Positions 34,137 through 46,900 of a stretch of DNA of 64,000 nucleotides are shown piece after piece. The stretch is from Orychophragmus violaceus. Its lineage: Eukaryota; Streptophyta; Magnoliopsida; Brassicales; Brassicaceae. The stretch spans positions 97,204,630 to 97,268,629 of the forward strand of contig CM058232.1 of assembly GCA_030180135.1 (NCBI GenBank). Reading direction: 5' to 3'. Within the stretch, counting starts at the first letter, position 1. Every line of letters starts with the position of its first letter. The notes under the pieces are model-generated. The model was given only the letters and a program-made list of their open reading frames with translations. It searched no databases and had not been told where the DNA came from. A program made the translations under genes and the position numbers.

Positions 34137-35790
34137 ACTAATGAAAGTTTTACAAATTAAATGTCTAGTATAAATTTATAAAGGTTATAATGTACATGAT
34201 AAATTATTGGTGATGTCTTAAATGATTCTCTATTTAATCAAAGTCAGTATTCAAATATATTATTAGAATGGGGCTCCTCTTCAAATGATTTTTTTTTTGT
34301 CACGAAAACTCTTCAAATGATTTGAATTTGCCATTACAACATAATTAAAATGGTGTGCAAGCAAAGTTTTAAATAGTTATAGGTTGACATCTAGTTAAAA
34401 TAGTTCGTGGTCAAAATAAATGTATTTAGGACACTACATCATTATTCAATACTCCAAAATAGGAACTCTAATAGTAGGTTTTTAATCTTTTTGTTCACAG
34501 TTTAAACAATCTATTGATTCTATGAAAGATGGATAAAGAGGGCACGTGTCTCTCTTTGCGGAGGTGATCAGGTTAAGTAAGCAAGAAGGGAGTAAGATTA
34601 AGAATCTTTGTCCAATCAAAATGCATGAAACATGCAAAACCCATAAAGTGTGTGTTCGATCTGTTGCTTCTTTTGCATCGCATCTTTGCGCTCATTGGCT
34701 CTCAAGATTGTATCTATGATTGACACATGGTTTGTGTTTTCTTGTCTTGTAGGAGCATAAAGCTTCTTTTGATTCTCCACTCCCTAAATTTTTATGTATT
34801 TATTTGTATATTATTTATCCTAACATGCTTTTAATTTAACAATGAGGTTATGTACAATGCGATAGTGGTTTTCTTGAGATAACTTTAATATATGCATTAA
34901 TATAATATATGATAAACTAAGTAGTTTTATTAGACATTCGAACCAATAATTTCTTCGAATATATGGATAAGCAAACCAATTAAATATTTTGATAGACATC
35001 CAAACTATTTGTTTTTTATGGAGATCCAAACTAATTATAATTCCTGCAGCTACCACCATACAAAACATAGTAGAAACAATTTTCGGCTTAGAGCAGCATA
35101 AATCAGTAACTTTGACATATTCGAAACTATTTCTTACGTCAATAATGCGAAGATCGGCGTAAGTGTTTGGTAGACGCTCGAACAAATCACTATACACTTG
35201 AGTCAATTTAATACGAAGCTTTATATATGTGATAGGTGTGTTTTGACCTTTATCGCGGGATAATAATTAATACTATAAAGGAAACAAAATAAGAGAAAAT
35301 AAAACATATATTATAAATATTTTTTTCAAAACATATATTATAAATATCTAAATCTACAATTAAGAAGCACTAAACCTATATTCCATCGACATTGAATCTT
35401 TAAAAGAAAGGACTAGATGCCTTAGGATAATTAAGGTTGCCCTTTATACTCTTATTAATCCTTAATTAATTATGCACTATTTCTTAAAATAAATTTATTT
35501 TGGTGGAATCATTGTAATGTTTTTTATTGGTAGATTACAAAAAAATGCATTAGGATTTATTAAAAAAAAAAATGACGTTGATATATTGTTTGTTCAATTA
35601 TCTAGCTACTTTCTAATCGTAAGTAAATTAGCAAATCACAAAATTGTTGAAAATGCCAATTTTTTGGTCAATTGCTTGAATGAACTTACATATTTTTTTA
35701 AATATAAATAGGGTAATCAAAATATTTAGTAAGCATAAATATTTTTTCCATCTATAGAATGCAAAATAACAAGAAATTATAATATACTTC
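34137..35790. other. AT-rich intergenic DNA without supported gene
   Basis: It contains a promoter-like patch (GGCACGTGTCTC, an ABRE/G-box core, near 34537) but no gene downstream of it. A 128-codon minus-strand frame (35206-34820) has no domain that I recognise. Confidence 0.5.
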
Positions 35791-36703
35791 CATTTGATAT
35801 TAAATTAGTATAATTCGTTTGCACCATGTGTGAGCACAAATATTACTAAACATAATTTTTTAAAAATTAAAAAAAAAATTAAAAAATAATTTAACAACAA
35901 TAATAATACTATAAAAATACATATGATACTATTTATTATTAAACATAAATATATTATTATATTTAATAACATATTTTATAATTTGCTATAAATAAAATTA
36001 AAAGTAATAAAATAAATTATAATTATATATTTTTAGGTATAAAAATCAATACATAAATACCTTATTTAAAATATTTTTATCATATATATATATATATTCA
36101 AAAATATATAAATAATATGAATTTACTATATAAAATCAAAAACAATATTTATTAATATATAAAAATATTCATAAATATTTTCATATTTATCATCTTATTT
36201 TTTTATTTTTTTATTATAGATTATGTATATCTCTAAAATAAAATTAAAAAAATTTATAAATATTTTCATATTTATCATCTCATCTTATTTTTTATTTTTT
36301 ATTCAAGATTATGTATATCTTTAAAATAAATTTTATTTTTTATAAATATTTCATATTTATCATCTCATTTTTACCAAAAGTGATTATATCTCCATATGAC
36401 AATTAAAATTATAATAGAATTACTAAGATAAATTAAGTTTAACATACTAATTAGCATAATTTCATTAATAATAAATTAATAATTAGCCTAATTTCATTAA
36501 TGATAAATTAGTAATCAGCCATTTTGAGAGTGAATATAAGGCAAAAACATTTTCTAATTAATATAAGACTAGTAAGATTCGTTTGTACCATGTACAAGCA
36601 CAAATATTATTAAACATAAAATTTCTATATTTAAAATTATCAACACATTTAACAATAATAATAATAATAATATTATAAAAATTTATATGAGACTACTTAT
36701 AAT

Positions 36704-36745
<42 letters not shown>

Positions 36746-37270
36746 TTAATAAGATATTTTATAATTTATTAAAAATAAAATTAATAGTAATAAAATAAAT
36801 TATAATTATATAGTTTTATGTATAAAATCAATGCATAAATATTTTATCTTATATATATATATATCTATATATATAAATTCAAAATTTATATAAATAATAT
36901 GAGTTAAATATATAAATCTAAAATAATATTTAAAGATATTCATAAACGTTTTCTTATTTATCATCTTTTTTTATTTTTTTTTATTGAAGGTTATGTATAT
37001 CTCTAAAATAAATTAAAATTTTCATAATTATTTTCATATTTATCATCTCATTTTACTTTTTATTTTTTATTCAAAGTTATCTATATTTCTAAAATAAAAT
37101 TAAATTTTTTATAAATATTTTATATTTATCATCTTTTTTTATCCAAGATTATATATATCTCTATAATAAAATATAATAAAACTATTAATATAAATTAAGG
37201 TTAACACATTAATTAACCTAATTTTATTAATGGTAAATTAGTAATCAGCCATTTTGAAAGTGAATATAAT
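35790..37270. repeat. Very AT-rich tandem duplication, unit about 730-765 bp
   Basis: Two diverged copies are aligned by shared landmarks. ACCATGT..AGCACAAATATTA occurs at 35823 and 36587, and GTAATCAGCCATTTTGA at 36511 and 37241. Both copies hold TTTATCATCT and ATTATGTATATCTCTAAAATA-like blocks. AT microsatellites lie at about 36083 and 36702-36740. No coding content is seen. Confidence 0.7.
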
Positions 37271-37632
37271 GCCAAAAGTACTTACCAATTAATATAAAAA
37301 TTAGTAATAGAGTGAATATAATGTCAAAAGCACTTACCAATTAATATAAAGATATCCAGATTAAAGTAATTAAATTCTTATCAGAAATTTAATATATTTT
37401 TTTACAAGTAATTTAAATTATGTTTAAATGAAAATTTAGTTATTTAAATTATTTCCTAAATAAATTACATAACAAATCAGATATCCAAATATTTTTGAAA
37501 CTGAATCAAATTCCTTTTTGCCAACAGCCGTTACAAAAACTATTTTAACCAAGTTGATAGTATATAAATAACAGGTAAAAAAAGGGAAGAAAATCCAAAT
37601 ATTTGTTCAATACCTTTCACAAATTTTTGCCC

Positions 37633-37806
37633 AAAGGCTTGTGGTCAAGTGGTAAGGAAAAAGACTTGTGATGCTAACACGTTTCAAGTTCGATCTAGCT
37701 ATTATGTGAAACTAAAACACTTTTTGAACATCCACATGGATATAAACCCATTGTTTTCGGCCTATATACGCGGAATACCCCAGATTAATCAAAAAAACAA
37801 AAAACT
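37633..37806 (+). mobile_element. tRNA-derived SINE
   Basis: Box A is TGGTCAAGTGG (37642-37652) and box B is AAGTTCGATCT (37686-37696). The 3' end is GATTAATCAAAAAAAC. The start GGCTTGTGGTCAAGTGGTAA and the tail match the element at 39833-40077, so both belong to one family. No target duplication was recognised. Confidence 0.75.
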
Positions 37807-37810
37807 TATA

Positions 37811-39821
37811 TCTATCTCCAATAAACATGCAGGGTCAAAAGCATGCACATAAAGATTAATGACCGCCCAATGTTTTATTCTTGATAAGAGCATTTTGACC
37901 ATAAGCGATCTTGGTCAGCCATTGGTGTTTCATAGTTAGTCTTTTATTTAAGAAATAGAAATTGGGAATTAAATTCTCTTTGATTTTATATTTTCTTTAC
38001 AATATCTTTGAAGAATAGAACTTCAAAAATTAAGCTACATAGTCGTAGGCTCATAGCCATGCTTATCTTAGTGACAAAAAGGCAATGGTCTTAGACCACA
38101 TTTATATTTGTAGAATATTTTATTTCAAAATATCAAAGTGGTAAATCCCAAAATACATACTATGTGTATAAACAAACCCAATCAAACAATTGAGAGAGAA
38201 AAATGTTTTTTCTATAAAATGATATGAGAGAAAAAATTTATCTCAAAAAACGTTTTTTTCTATAAAAAGATTCTAATACGATCAGATCAGCGATAAGAAT
38301 GATTAAAAATGAAGCTCTAAAGTAATTAATATACTTTTCATTAATATATATATAATTGTTGGTAACGATGTGAAGTGGGATGCAGTGGAGCATCCAGCCA
38401 TCCACAATATGGTTTCACAGCTTATAGAATAATCCGTACACCAAGTTGATATTTAACAATCTTCAAGTTGATGTTAGTTAAATGAGATATATGCAAGCCT
38501 TTGATTTTTTCTTTATTCCGTTCTATTTTATTTAACAATGTTCTATGATTCTAACACTAATATTTTGGGACATGCCGTATTTGGGAAATACTATAATTCA
38601 AATAAAAAATAATATTCGTACTTTTCCCACACAAAAACCATGATATTTAGTATACAGCTAGATTTGGGGATCAGTGTCATTAGTTACTTCCAAAGTAATG
38701 ATGTTATTAGAGAAGTATATTATTAATGTACTTCTCTTCCATCGTGCTCACCCTTGTGTTTTTTTATTTTATTTGTATAATTTGATAAATTGTAAAACTG
38801 CATTTAGCAAATATGTATAAAGTTATACAGCTGAACATTTAATGGACTTTGAAAAGAAAAGAAAAAAAGATCAGATGGAATGGAAAAGAGGCGCAGATTT
38901 TTTTTTTTTATCAACAGACGCAGATTTATTTGATTAGTGATTTGTTCCTATCAAAATATCCCTAACACATTCTTGTTTTTATGAAATTAAAATTTTAATT
39001 TCGGAATCGTTTAAAGAGGAGTCCGAATAAAGTATTGCCACACGTGTCGTGTTCAGCCCGAATCAATCAGATGACACCTTACGGCTTATCGCCAATCATG
39101 TAATAAACTTCGGCTAGTGACCTAACATTAAACCAATTTATATCGATTCATATTATAATATTAAAAAAATAAAACTATAAGAAAACGTAGGTTCAACAAC
39201 GGCCAAAATCGTTACAATTAGTTAACGACGAACATAAAATCATCGTTCAAAAGTTTTGTAATGGGAGAGTCGTCGTAAATTCGACATAAAATGTATAAAA
39301 CAAAATATTTATCGTAAAGTTGATGTACGTTGCACAAAAAAATAAAGTTGATGTACACAATTTTTCATAAATGCGACATAAACCATATGAAGAAACAGTT
39401 CGACATAAACCCGGGCGAAGCCACCCAAAAAACAAAACATTGATCGTGTTCTTTTAACTGCCGCAAGCGGTCATAAAAATAACACTGATTTATAGTTAAT
39501 TCCAAACGCACGTTCAAAGCAGCATGTAAAAAAAAAAGCAGATGGCATGAAACTTGCCGCTTAAAAAAACAGCAGCACCAGAAATAAAACAAAACACGAA
39601 CAAACTTAAAAACGCAGCGGCATAAGAGTAGTGTGGCGTGAAATTTCTTGGATTTGTATGCATCGATAATGACAAAATAATGACTCTAACGCAGACGTTG
39701 CGTCTACTAAACGAACATGCTCATTACTGACAAGTTGACGGCCAACTTAGACGAAGTAATTATTGTTGGGCGAATTGCGGTTGTAAGGCCAAATCCAACA
39801 TCATGGTATAACTTTTACATG
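37811..39821. other. AT-rich intergenic DNA without supported gene
   Basis: Short A/T runs and a 3-unit ATAAAAAG/GTTTTTTTCTATAAA-like local repeat near 38210-38275 are the only structure seen. Confidence 0.55.
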
Positions 39822-40088
39822 TCCTTAATGTTTTTTGATTAACCTGGAAGTATCTGGAGTATATGGAAGAGCTTATACTACTTTTTATGGGAAAGTTTAG
39901 TCTATAGATACACCATTTATCCGGGTATTTAAATGAACCCCTAAAGCAAAGCTCATATAAATATGGGTGTCCAAAATAATTGTGAGGTATTTCGCAAAGC
40001 AGGAGGATCGAATCCGGAACGTGATAGCGTGCAAGATCCGTCCCTTACCACTTGACCACAAGCGCCTAGACTACACATCCTTAATGTT
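39822..40088 (-). mobile_element. tRNA-derived SINE with 11-bp target duplication
   Basis: The body is about 40077-39833 on the minus strand. Box A is TGGTCAAGTGG (40058-40048) and box B is GGATTCGATCC (40015-40005). The 3' tail TTAATCAAAA resembles that of the SINE at 37633. TCCTTAATGTT flanks it (39822-39832 and 40078-40088). Confidence 0.85.
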
Positions 40089-40238
40089 ACGAGGATTTAA
40101 CGCCAAATCGTAAAATCACTGTTAGTAATTCGTCGTAAATTTGATAACAATTTTGCGATCACACTCGATTTACGAGCATATGAAGAAGTGACCATCAGAA
40201 CATCCTGATGAATATCAATCCTAAAATATGTTCTTTTT

Positions 40239-40988
40239 CTTGAGAGAAACCTTTTTCCGCTGGAAGGTTTATTCATTCATTACCAAAGAGAAATATGGGG
40301 TAGAATACAAACATGCAAGACTAAAGCCGGCTATCACAACCCGATACCGGAGCCAAAAGTCAACGCATAACGAAAATCCTTGGAGCTAAGAAAAACAAAG
40401 CTATAGCGAAAAGACCAATACAACAACTACAATCATCATAAGTCGAATTGAACCTAAAACGAGACACTCTAGCACCAAGAACCATCAAGAGCCAAGAGAG
40501 AATATGAGCGAAGCAACCACAGCCGAACTTTATTAGAACTCATCCACCGGGACTCAATCTATTGCTCCAACCCTGTTGAAGCCACGAGAAACCGTATGCA
40601 GAAAGACTGAGGAAGTCGAGGGACCAAACCTTTTACCACACGACGACCGATGACTAGAAGTGAAAAGAGCCGAAGCTCCAAATCCTGACGATTAAGCTGG
40701 AGAACCCAAACCAAGAAGCAGAGAAACTGCAGGAACAATACCGTCACAAACAAAGGAAGGATAAGCACACTCTCCACATCAGAAATTCCAGCCACTAGAA
40801 GAAAAAGAACCAAGACATCAACAGCCACAAAGAGCAAGATCACCAAAACCACCAGAAACCTGAAAAATCCGGCAACAATCTTCAACCGGACCATACTGAT
40901 TCCCTAGCAGCAAATCCCACCACAAAGAGCAGTCAAACTAGTTCACCATTCGATTCTGATAAATTATAGAACTTGAACTTGAGAGAAA
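40239..40988 (-). mobile_element. Short non-LTR retroposon (LINE- or Sadhu-like) with target duplication
   Basis: CTTGAGAGAAA flanks the segment (40239-40249 and 40978-40988). Read on the minus strand, the 728-bp body ends with TAATGAATGAATAAACC and then GCGGAAAAAGG, a polyadenylation-like 3' end. A minus-strand open frame (40894-40559, 111 codons) is hydrophobic with no catalytic motif. It is non-autonomous. The assignment to Sadhu or a LINE derivative is a guess. Confidence 0.65.
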
Positions 40989-41094
40989 GCTTAACAAAAT
41001 AACAAATTTATTAACAAAATTTTCAAAAATATTATTAAGTAAAAGATTTTCATAAATTAAAAAATAATTATTATTGCATACATCTTTTGTTTTT

Positions 41095-41215
41095 ATTAGA
41101 CACGTATAGTATCCCATCCGCTTTCTATACGTGGTATCCCATCAGCATTTTTTATTCGACATGTGATATCCCATCGACTTTTTTTATTAGACATGTGGTA
41201 TCCCATCGGCTTTCT
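41095..41215. repeat. Short tandem repeat of about 30-40 bp, four copies
   Basis: Diverged copies share GACA(C/T)GT..(G/T)TATCCCATC and a T-rich spacer. The array ends directly before the inverted-repeat arm. Confidence 0.7.
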
Positions 41216-41263
41216 TTAGCATCCACAAAAGCTCATTTTTTGTTGTGAGTTTGCTCGAACTAT

Positions 41264-41846
41264 TTTGAAGCTGATTTCTACGGGATCTTGACTGATATTA
41301 TACAACTTGAGTATGAGGAAATGATTGATCTGAAAATCACACTTTTTAAGTGCAAGTGGTATGACCCTGTTATTGGAAGAGGCACTCGGATCAGCAATGG
41401 AGGTGTTGTTGACGTTCTTCATCGAGGAAATACAACAAATATGAGCCATTTATTCTAGGTACGTATAAATATAAAAATGTTGCAATCATATCATATATAT
41501 ATATATATGTTGCAATCATATATTGTTTTTTTCAGCGTCTCAAGCGGAACAAGTTTGCTATATTATGTACCCGTACACAAAGAAACCAAAATATTCATGG
41601 CTCAATGTTGTAAAGGTAAATCCGAGGAGTTATATCTTAGGAGATTACGAAATTCAAGAACCAACTCTTTTGCAACAAGAAAATGACGATGTCATACTTC
41701 TGACTACAATTGACGATGCCGAAGTCAGAAATTTGGTTCAAAATGTAAACCCAATACACCTCGACTACGATGTTGGAGATGCAGAACAAGAAGATGAATT
41801 TCAATGTTATGTTTCATCGTCTGATGATGATGAAGGAGACGAATAA
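41264..41846 (+). pseudogene. TNP2 transposase C-terminal fragment, left arm
   Basis: The sequence reads as a DUF4216-like region (FYGILTDIIQLEYEEM, ITLFKCKWYDP), then a splice donor after ATTCTAG (41451-41459), a short intron, and the last exon (QAEQVCYIMYPYTKKPKYSW to SSDDDEGDE, stop 41844-41846). A missing T near 41420 shifts the frame before the donor. The family is the same as the end of the TNP2 gene at 23060-23391, but the sequence is clearly different, so it comes from another CACTA family. Confidence 0.85.
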
Positions 41847-41869
41847 TATTATTAAGTTTTCTTATATTT

Positions 41870-43190
41870 GGATTAAAAATTTACAAGTTTATTGAATATT
41901 AACAAGTTTGGTTTAAATGGTTTGGATGTTTTGGATAACAAATTTGCAAATTTGCAAGTTTATAATTGTTTGTTTTAATTAACCAATTTCTAATTGTTTT
42001 GTTTTAATTAACCAATTGCTAATTAGTCATTTGATTTATTAAAAACCAATTGGTTTTTGGTTAATCCAATCTAGTTTTTGATAAAACTAATCATTTATAA
42101 CTTAAACTAATCTAATTATTTTATTTTAGCTAATCAATTGCTAATTAACCATTTGATTTATTAAAAACCAATTGGTTTTTGGTTAAACCAACCAGATTTT
42201 TGGTTAAAACCAATCCGATTTTTGGTTAGAACCAATCAATTTACTCTTAAACCAATCTATTTTTTTATTTTATTTAACCAATTGCTAATTAACCATTTGA
42301 TTTATTAAAAACCAATCAGATTTTTGGTTTAAACCAATCTGATTTTTGGTTAAAACCAATCAATTTACTCTTAAACCAATCTAATCAGGTGATGATTTGA
42401 TTAAACCAATACATTAACCAATTTCAATAGGTAAACAAATTTCACTGATTTGTTATACCAAATCGATTTCATTAAACCAATCGTATAAATTGGTTTATAC
42501 GATTGGTTTAATGAAATCGATTTTTGTTATATTGGTTTATACGATTGGTTTAATGAAATCGATTTTGGTATAACAAATCAGTGAAATTTGTTTACCTATT
42601 GAAATTGGTTTAATGTATTGGTTTAATCAAATTATCACCTGATTAGATTGGTTAAAGAGTAAATTGATTGGTTTTAACCAAAAATCAGATTGGTTTAACC
42701 AAAAACCAAATGGTTTTTAATAAATCAAATGGTTAATTAGCAATTGGTTAACTAAAATAAAACAAATAGATTGGTTTAAGAGTAAATTGGCTGGTTTTAA
42801 CCAAAAATCATATTGGTTTTAACCAAAAGTCTGGTTGGTTTAACCAAAAACCAATTGGTTTTTAATAAATCAAATGGTTAATTAGCAATTGGTTAACTAA
42901 AATAAAACAATTAGATTGGTTTAAGTTATAAATGATTAGTTTTTACCAAAAATCAGATTGGATTAACCAAAAACCAGATTGGTTTAACCAAAAACCAATT
43001 GGTTTTTAATAAATCAAATGACTAATTAGCAATTGGTTAATTAAAACAAAATAATTAGAAATTGGTTAATTAAAACAAACAATTAGAAACTTGCAAATTT
43101 GCAAATTTGTTATCCAAACCATCCAACCCATTTAAACCAAACTTGTTAGTATTCAATAAATTTGCAAATTTTTAATCCAAATCTAAAAAA
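41870..43190. repeat. AT-rich AACCAATTGG repeat array inside the inverted repeat
   Basis: Units such as AACCAATTGGTTTTTGG, GATTTTTGGTTAAAACC and TAACCATTTGATTTATTAA recur about every 120-130 bp in each arm and are inverted between the arms. They are themselves palindromic, so the segment can fold at several scales. Confidence 0.85.
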
Positions 43191-43192
43191 AC

Positions 43193-43860
43193 TTAATAAT
43201 ATTCTTCGTCTCCTTCATCATCATCAGACGATGAAACACTACATTGAAATTCATCTTCTTGTTCTGCATCTCCAACATCGTAATCGAGGTGTATTGGGTT
43301 TACATTTTGAACCAAATTTCTGATTTCGGCATCGTCAATTGTAGTCAGAAGTACGACATCGTCATTTTCTTGTTGCAAAAGAGTTGGTTTTTGAATTTCG
43401 TAATCTCTTGAGATATAACTCCTCGGATTTACCCTTACAACATTGAGCCATGAATATTTTGGTTTCTTTGTGTACGGATACGGAATATAGCAAACTTGTT
43501 CCGCTTGAGTTGCTGAAAAAACAATATATGATTGCAACATTTATATATATATATATATGATTGCAACATTTTTATATTTATACGTACCTAGAATAAATGG
43601 TTCATATTTTTGTATTTTCTCGATGAAAGAACGTCAACAACACCTTCATTGCTGATCCGAGTGCCTCTTCCAATAACAGGGTCATACCACTTGCACTTAA
43701 AAAGTGTGATTTTCAGATCAATCATTCCCTTATACTCAAGTTGTATAATATCAGTCAAGATCCCGTAGAAATCAGCTTCATCTTATGCATTGGAATAATT
43801 ATCTCCTTTTACACATACCCCACAGTTACAAGTCTTTCGTCCCTCGCCGTGATTCTAGGT
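43193..43860 (-). pseudogene. TNP2 transposase C-terminal fragment, right arm
   Basis: This is the mirror copy of the left arm. The last exon is 43540-43193 (QAEQVCYIPYPYTKKPKYSW to SSDDDEGDEEYY). Upstream, the DUF4216-like part runs to 43783 and continues about 75 bp beyond the repeat (CGVCVKGDNYSNA followed by TAA). Its frameshift (one base lost near 43615) differs from that of the left arm. Confidence 0.85.
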
Positions 43861-43939
43861 ATGGAACAAATATCCTCTTGTGAAATACATAGGCCATGTT
43901 TTGGCCTTATTCACGGATCCATTCACAATCTCTTTAACC

Positions 43940-46900
43940 CAAAGAGGAAAAGGAGTTATGCCGTTCCAGTAAGTAACCTGCATTTCCGTGACTATCCACC
44001 GCCAGTAGAGCTATTCCCGAACTCGCAGCCTCGATCCCGTGAAGTCGTAACCAGCTCCGCTAGTCTACACCATCGATCTCCACCGCATCTGCCTCCTCTG
44101 CAGTACTCTTCAGAATCTCAACAGCATAACAATAGCCATTCCTCAGTAGCTCCAGATGGTGATGGTGATGGTGAAGAAGATGAGGAAGAGGAAGAAGGAC
44201 CACTACTTCAGCCGGTTCTCCAGGATGACCTCATGCATCTTATCAACGCTCTCCTTCGGGTGCCAAATCGGGAATAATTCACAGAAGTTATATCTCCCAC
44301 ACCAAAGCCAGATACAACATGGTATATGTCTCTAAACCCAAATCGAAATGTGTAAAAGTGTTATCTTTATGATGTTTTCTTGATGAGTTTGATGATTAAT
44401 ATGTTTGATTGATGAGTTTGGAATGTTTGGTTGATGAATTGGATGATTAATGGGTTCGACTCATTTTTTGCGATTGTTAATTGATGAGCTCAGGCTTGAT
44501 ATGTGTCTGTTATGATTCTCAGACAGATTGCTAGAAATTTCATGTGTCTTTTCTTATATGTGAACAAGATAAGTAAAAAAAGAAACTAGAAATGAATTCA
44601 GATTATATTCTAAGCAATGTCTTCTTGTTTAGATATTAAAATGTCTTCTTGTTTAGATAATCTGATATTAAAATGGATCCTTGTTCAGGTTTTCTATGTT
44701 TTTATCATAGTTTTCATTCTTTTTTCTTTTTATTGTTCTATCGTCATTCTAATGTTTCTGCTTGAATTGGTTTTTGTATAGATAGATGTATATGTAAGCT
44801 TCACATTTGCTATATTGCTTTGCACCTTATGCCGTTGATCCCTAAGAGATCCAAAACTATTAAATGATTTTGTCGACTGACTATGGTGATGATGATAATA
44901 AATTGATTACGATAGTGATGATGAAATTGATCTAGGTCATAAAAAGTCCAGTGCTATATTATGTATGCTTAATAGACGGCTTCATCTTCGTAAAAATGCT
45001 AGTGTTTTGATGTTTATTATTCCACAATCTGTAGCTTTAATTAAATTCGGTTTCTCTTAGATGTTTCTCTTAGATTTGCTCAACTCAAATCAGTTTGGTT
45101 TGTTCTTTGTTCACTCATATCTCAGGTTTGAAATGTTCCACTCATATATGGGGTTTGTTCTTTTTTCTTTGTTTTACTCACATATTTTCAATGCATGTAT
45201 CTATGTATGTGTTTGTTGTGTTTAATGGGGTTCTCTTAGATGTTTCTCTTAGATTTGCTCAACTCAAATCAGTTTGGTTTGTTCTTTGTTCACTCATATC
45301 TCGGGTTTGAAATGTTCCACTCATATCTGGGGTTTGTTCTTTTTTATTTGTTTTACTCACATATTTTCAATGCGTGTATCTATGTATGTGTTTGTTGTGC
45401 TTAATGGGTTTCTCTTAGATGTTTCTCTTAGATTTGCTTAACTCAAATCGGTTTGGTTTGTTCTTTGTTCACTCATATCTCGGGTTTGTTATTTGTTCCA
45501 CTCATATCTCGGGTTTGTTCTTTGTTCTTTGTTCTACTCACATATTTTCAATGCGTGTATCTATGTATGTGCTTGTTGTGCTTAATGGGTTTCTCTTAGA
45601 TGTTTCTCATTTTCTCAACTCAAATCAGTTTGGTTTGTTCTTTGTTCACTCATATCTCGGGTTTGTTCTTTGTTCCACTCATATCTCGGGTTTGTTCTTT
45701 GTTCTTTGTTCTACTCACATATTTCCAATGCGTGTATATCTATGTATGTGTTTGTTGTGCTTAATGGGTTTCTCTTAGATGTTTCTCTTAGATGTGCTCA
45801 ACTCAAATAAGTTTGGTCAGAGTTGATATATATCTCTCGGGTTTGTTCTTATTTATTCTGAATATTTTCACTTCTGGTTACTAGCATTTGTATATGTTCT
45901 TGTTCCCAGCATCTGTATTTGTTTGGCAGCAAATGAGACTGTTTAAACTGTTACTTGTGATCATTCTGCTTCTTTAATTGCAAGTTTGGTCGCGACAAAG
46001 AAACACTCACGAGGCAGATTACTAGGATATTAACCAACAAGTTCGATGGACCTTTCTATAGCTGGACAGTAGTTCCTCGGGACAGACAAGAACGTTACTT
46101 CATTGAATTCGCGGTGAGGTTTCTCTTCTCTATCTTTCCTATATATATTACTTGTACGGGTTTCACTAAGTTTTTGTCTTTGAAATGTAGAAAACCCACC
46201 ATTGGGATCCACTAATCTCAGGAACAGTCCAAATGCACTTTGAGAGGATATGTCAACGGCGAATGAAAGGAATGGTTTCGACTGCGCGGACTTCTGGCAA
46301 GCGTCCACCTTGGATAAACTTGACACTGTGGGCAAAGATGACAGCCCACTGGGACACAGAAGACGCAAAAGCAAAGAGCATTACCACATCTAAAGCTCGT
46401 AAGTCTGATCATAAAGTTCTGGGTATGGCAATACACTTGTCCGGCCAGAAGTCTTTTGAGCAGATCAAACAGGAAATGGTAAGTTGGCACTCGCATAAAT
46501 CTGTTTTGGTGTCAAATAGGTCTGATTTTATTTTTAAAATCTTTTATCGTGTCACATTACAGGAAGAGGAGTACGGAAGACCCGTAAGTATTGGCGAGGT
46601 GTTTATTAGAACTCATACGAGACCAGATGGGAGTTTCGTTGATATAAAGGCGAAGAGCATTGCTGAAAGTTATGAGGAGCGTTTGGCAGATAAGAAGGCT
46701 GAGCTTGAGGTGGCCAATTTGGACGGTGATGACGGTGATACACAACCTCGGGAGCTCACCGCTGATGAGTACAACTAGCTATTTCTTCAGGTAAGTATTC
46801 TAAGTTCTTCACTAGTTGGTATTAGTTTCTATACTTTAACAATGTTATGAACTGTTTTTTTTTTTTTTTTTTGAGCAGGCCACATTCAAGGATGACAGGG

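Larger units (their letters stand above)
41264..43783. repeat. Large inverted repeat (arms about 1.2 kb) of a CACTA transposase end
   Basis: The left arm (41264 to about 42488) and right arm (about 43783 to 42536) match in reverse complement over their length. Three landmark pairs give the same coordinate sum (85046-85048), so the arms have almost equal length. The loop is about 47 bp and holds a further copy of the arm tip. Each arm has a coding outer part (DUF4216-like) and an inner 650-bp AT-rich part of AACCAATTGG/TTTTTGGTTAAACC repeats. Confidence 0.93.

Noticed and set aside
34820..35206. 128-codon minus-strand open frame as a gene
   Set aside because: No recognised domain, AT-rich low-complexity second half, no splice or promoter support.
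39247..39592. Two overlapping minus-strand open frames
   Set aside because: No conserved motif, Phe/Cys-rich translation of AT-rich DNA.
45095..45778. Open frames of 71 and 119 codons
   Set aside because: They are translations of the 180-bp tandem repeat within a transposon intron.
45061..45830. Centromere satellite
   Set aside because: The period is near 180 bp, but the sequence does not resemble the Brassicaceae centromere satellites I know and the array is only four copies inside a transposon gene.
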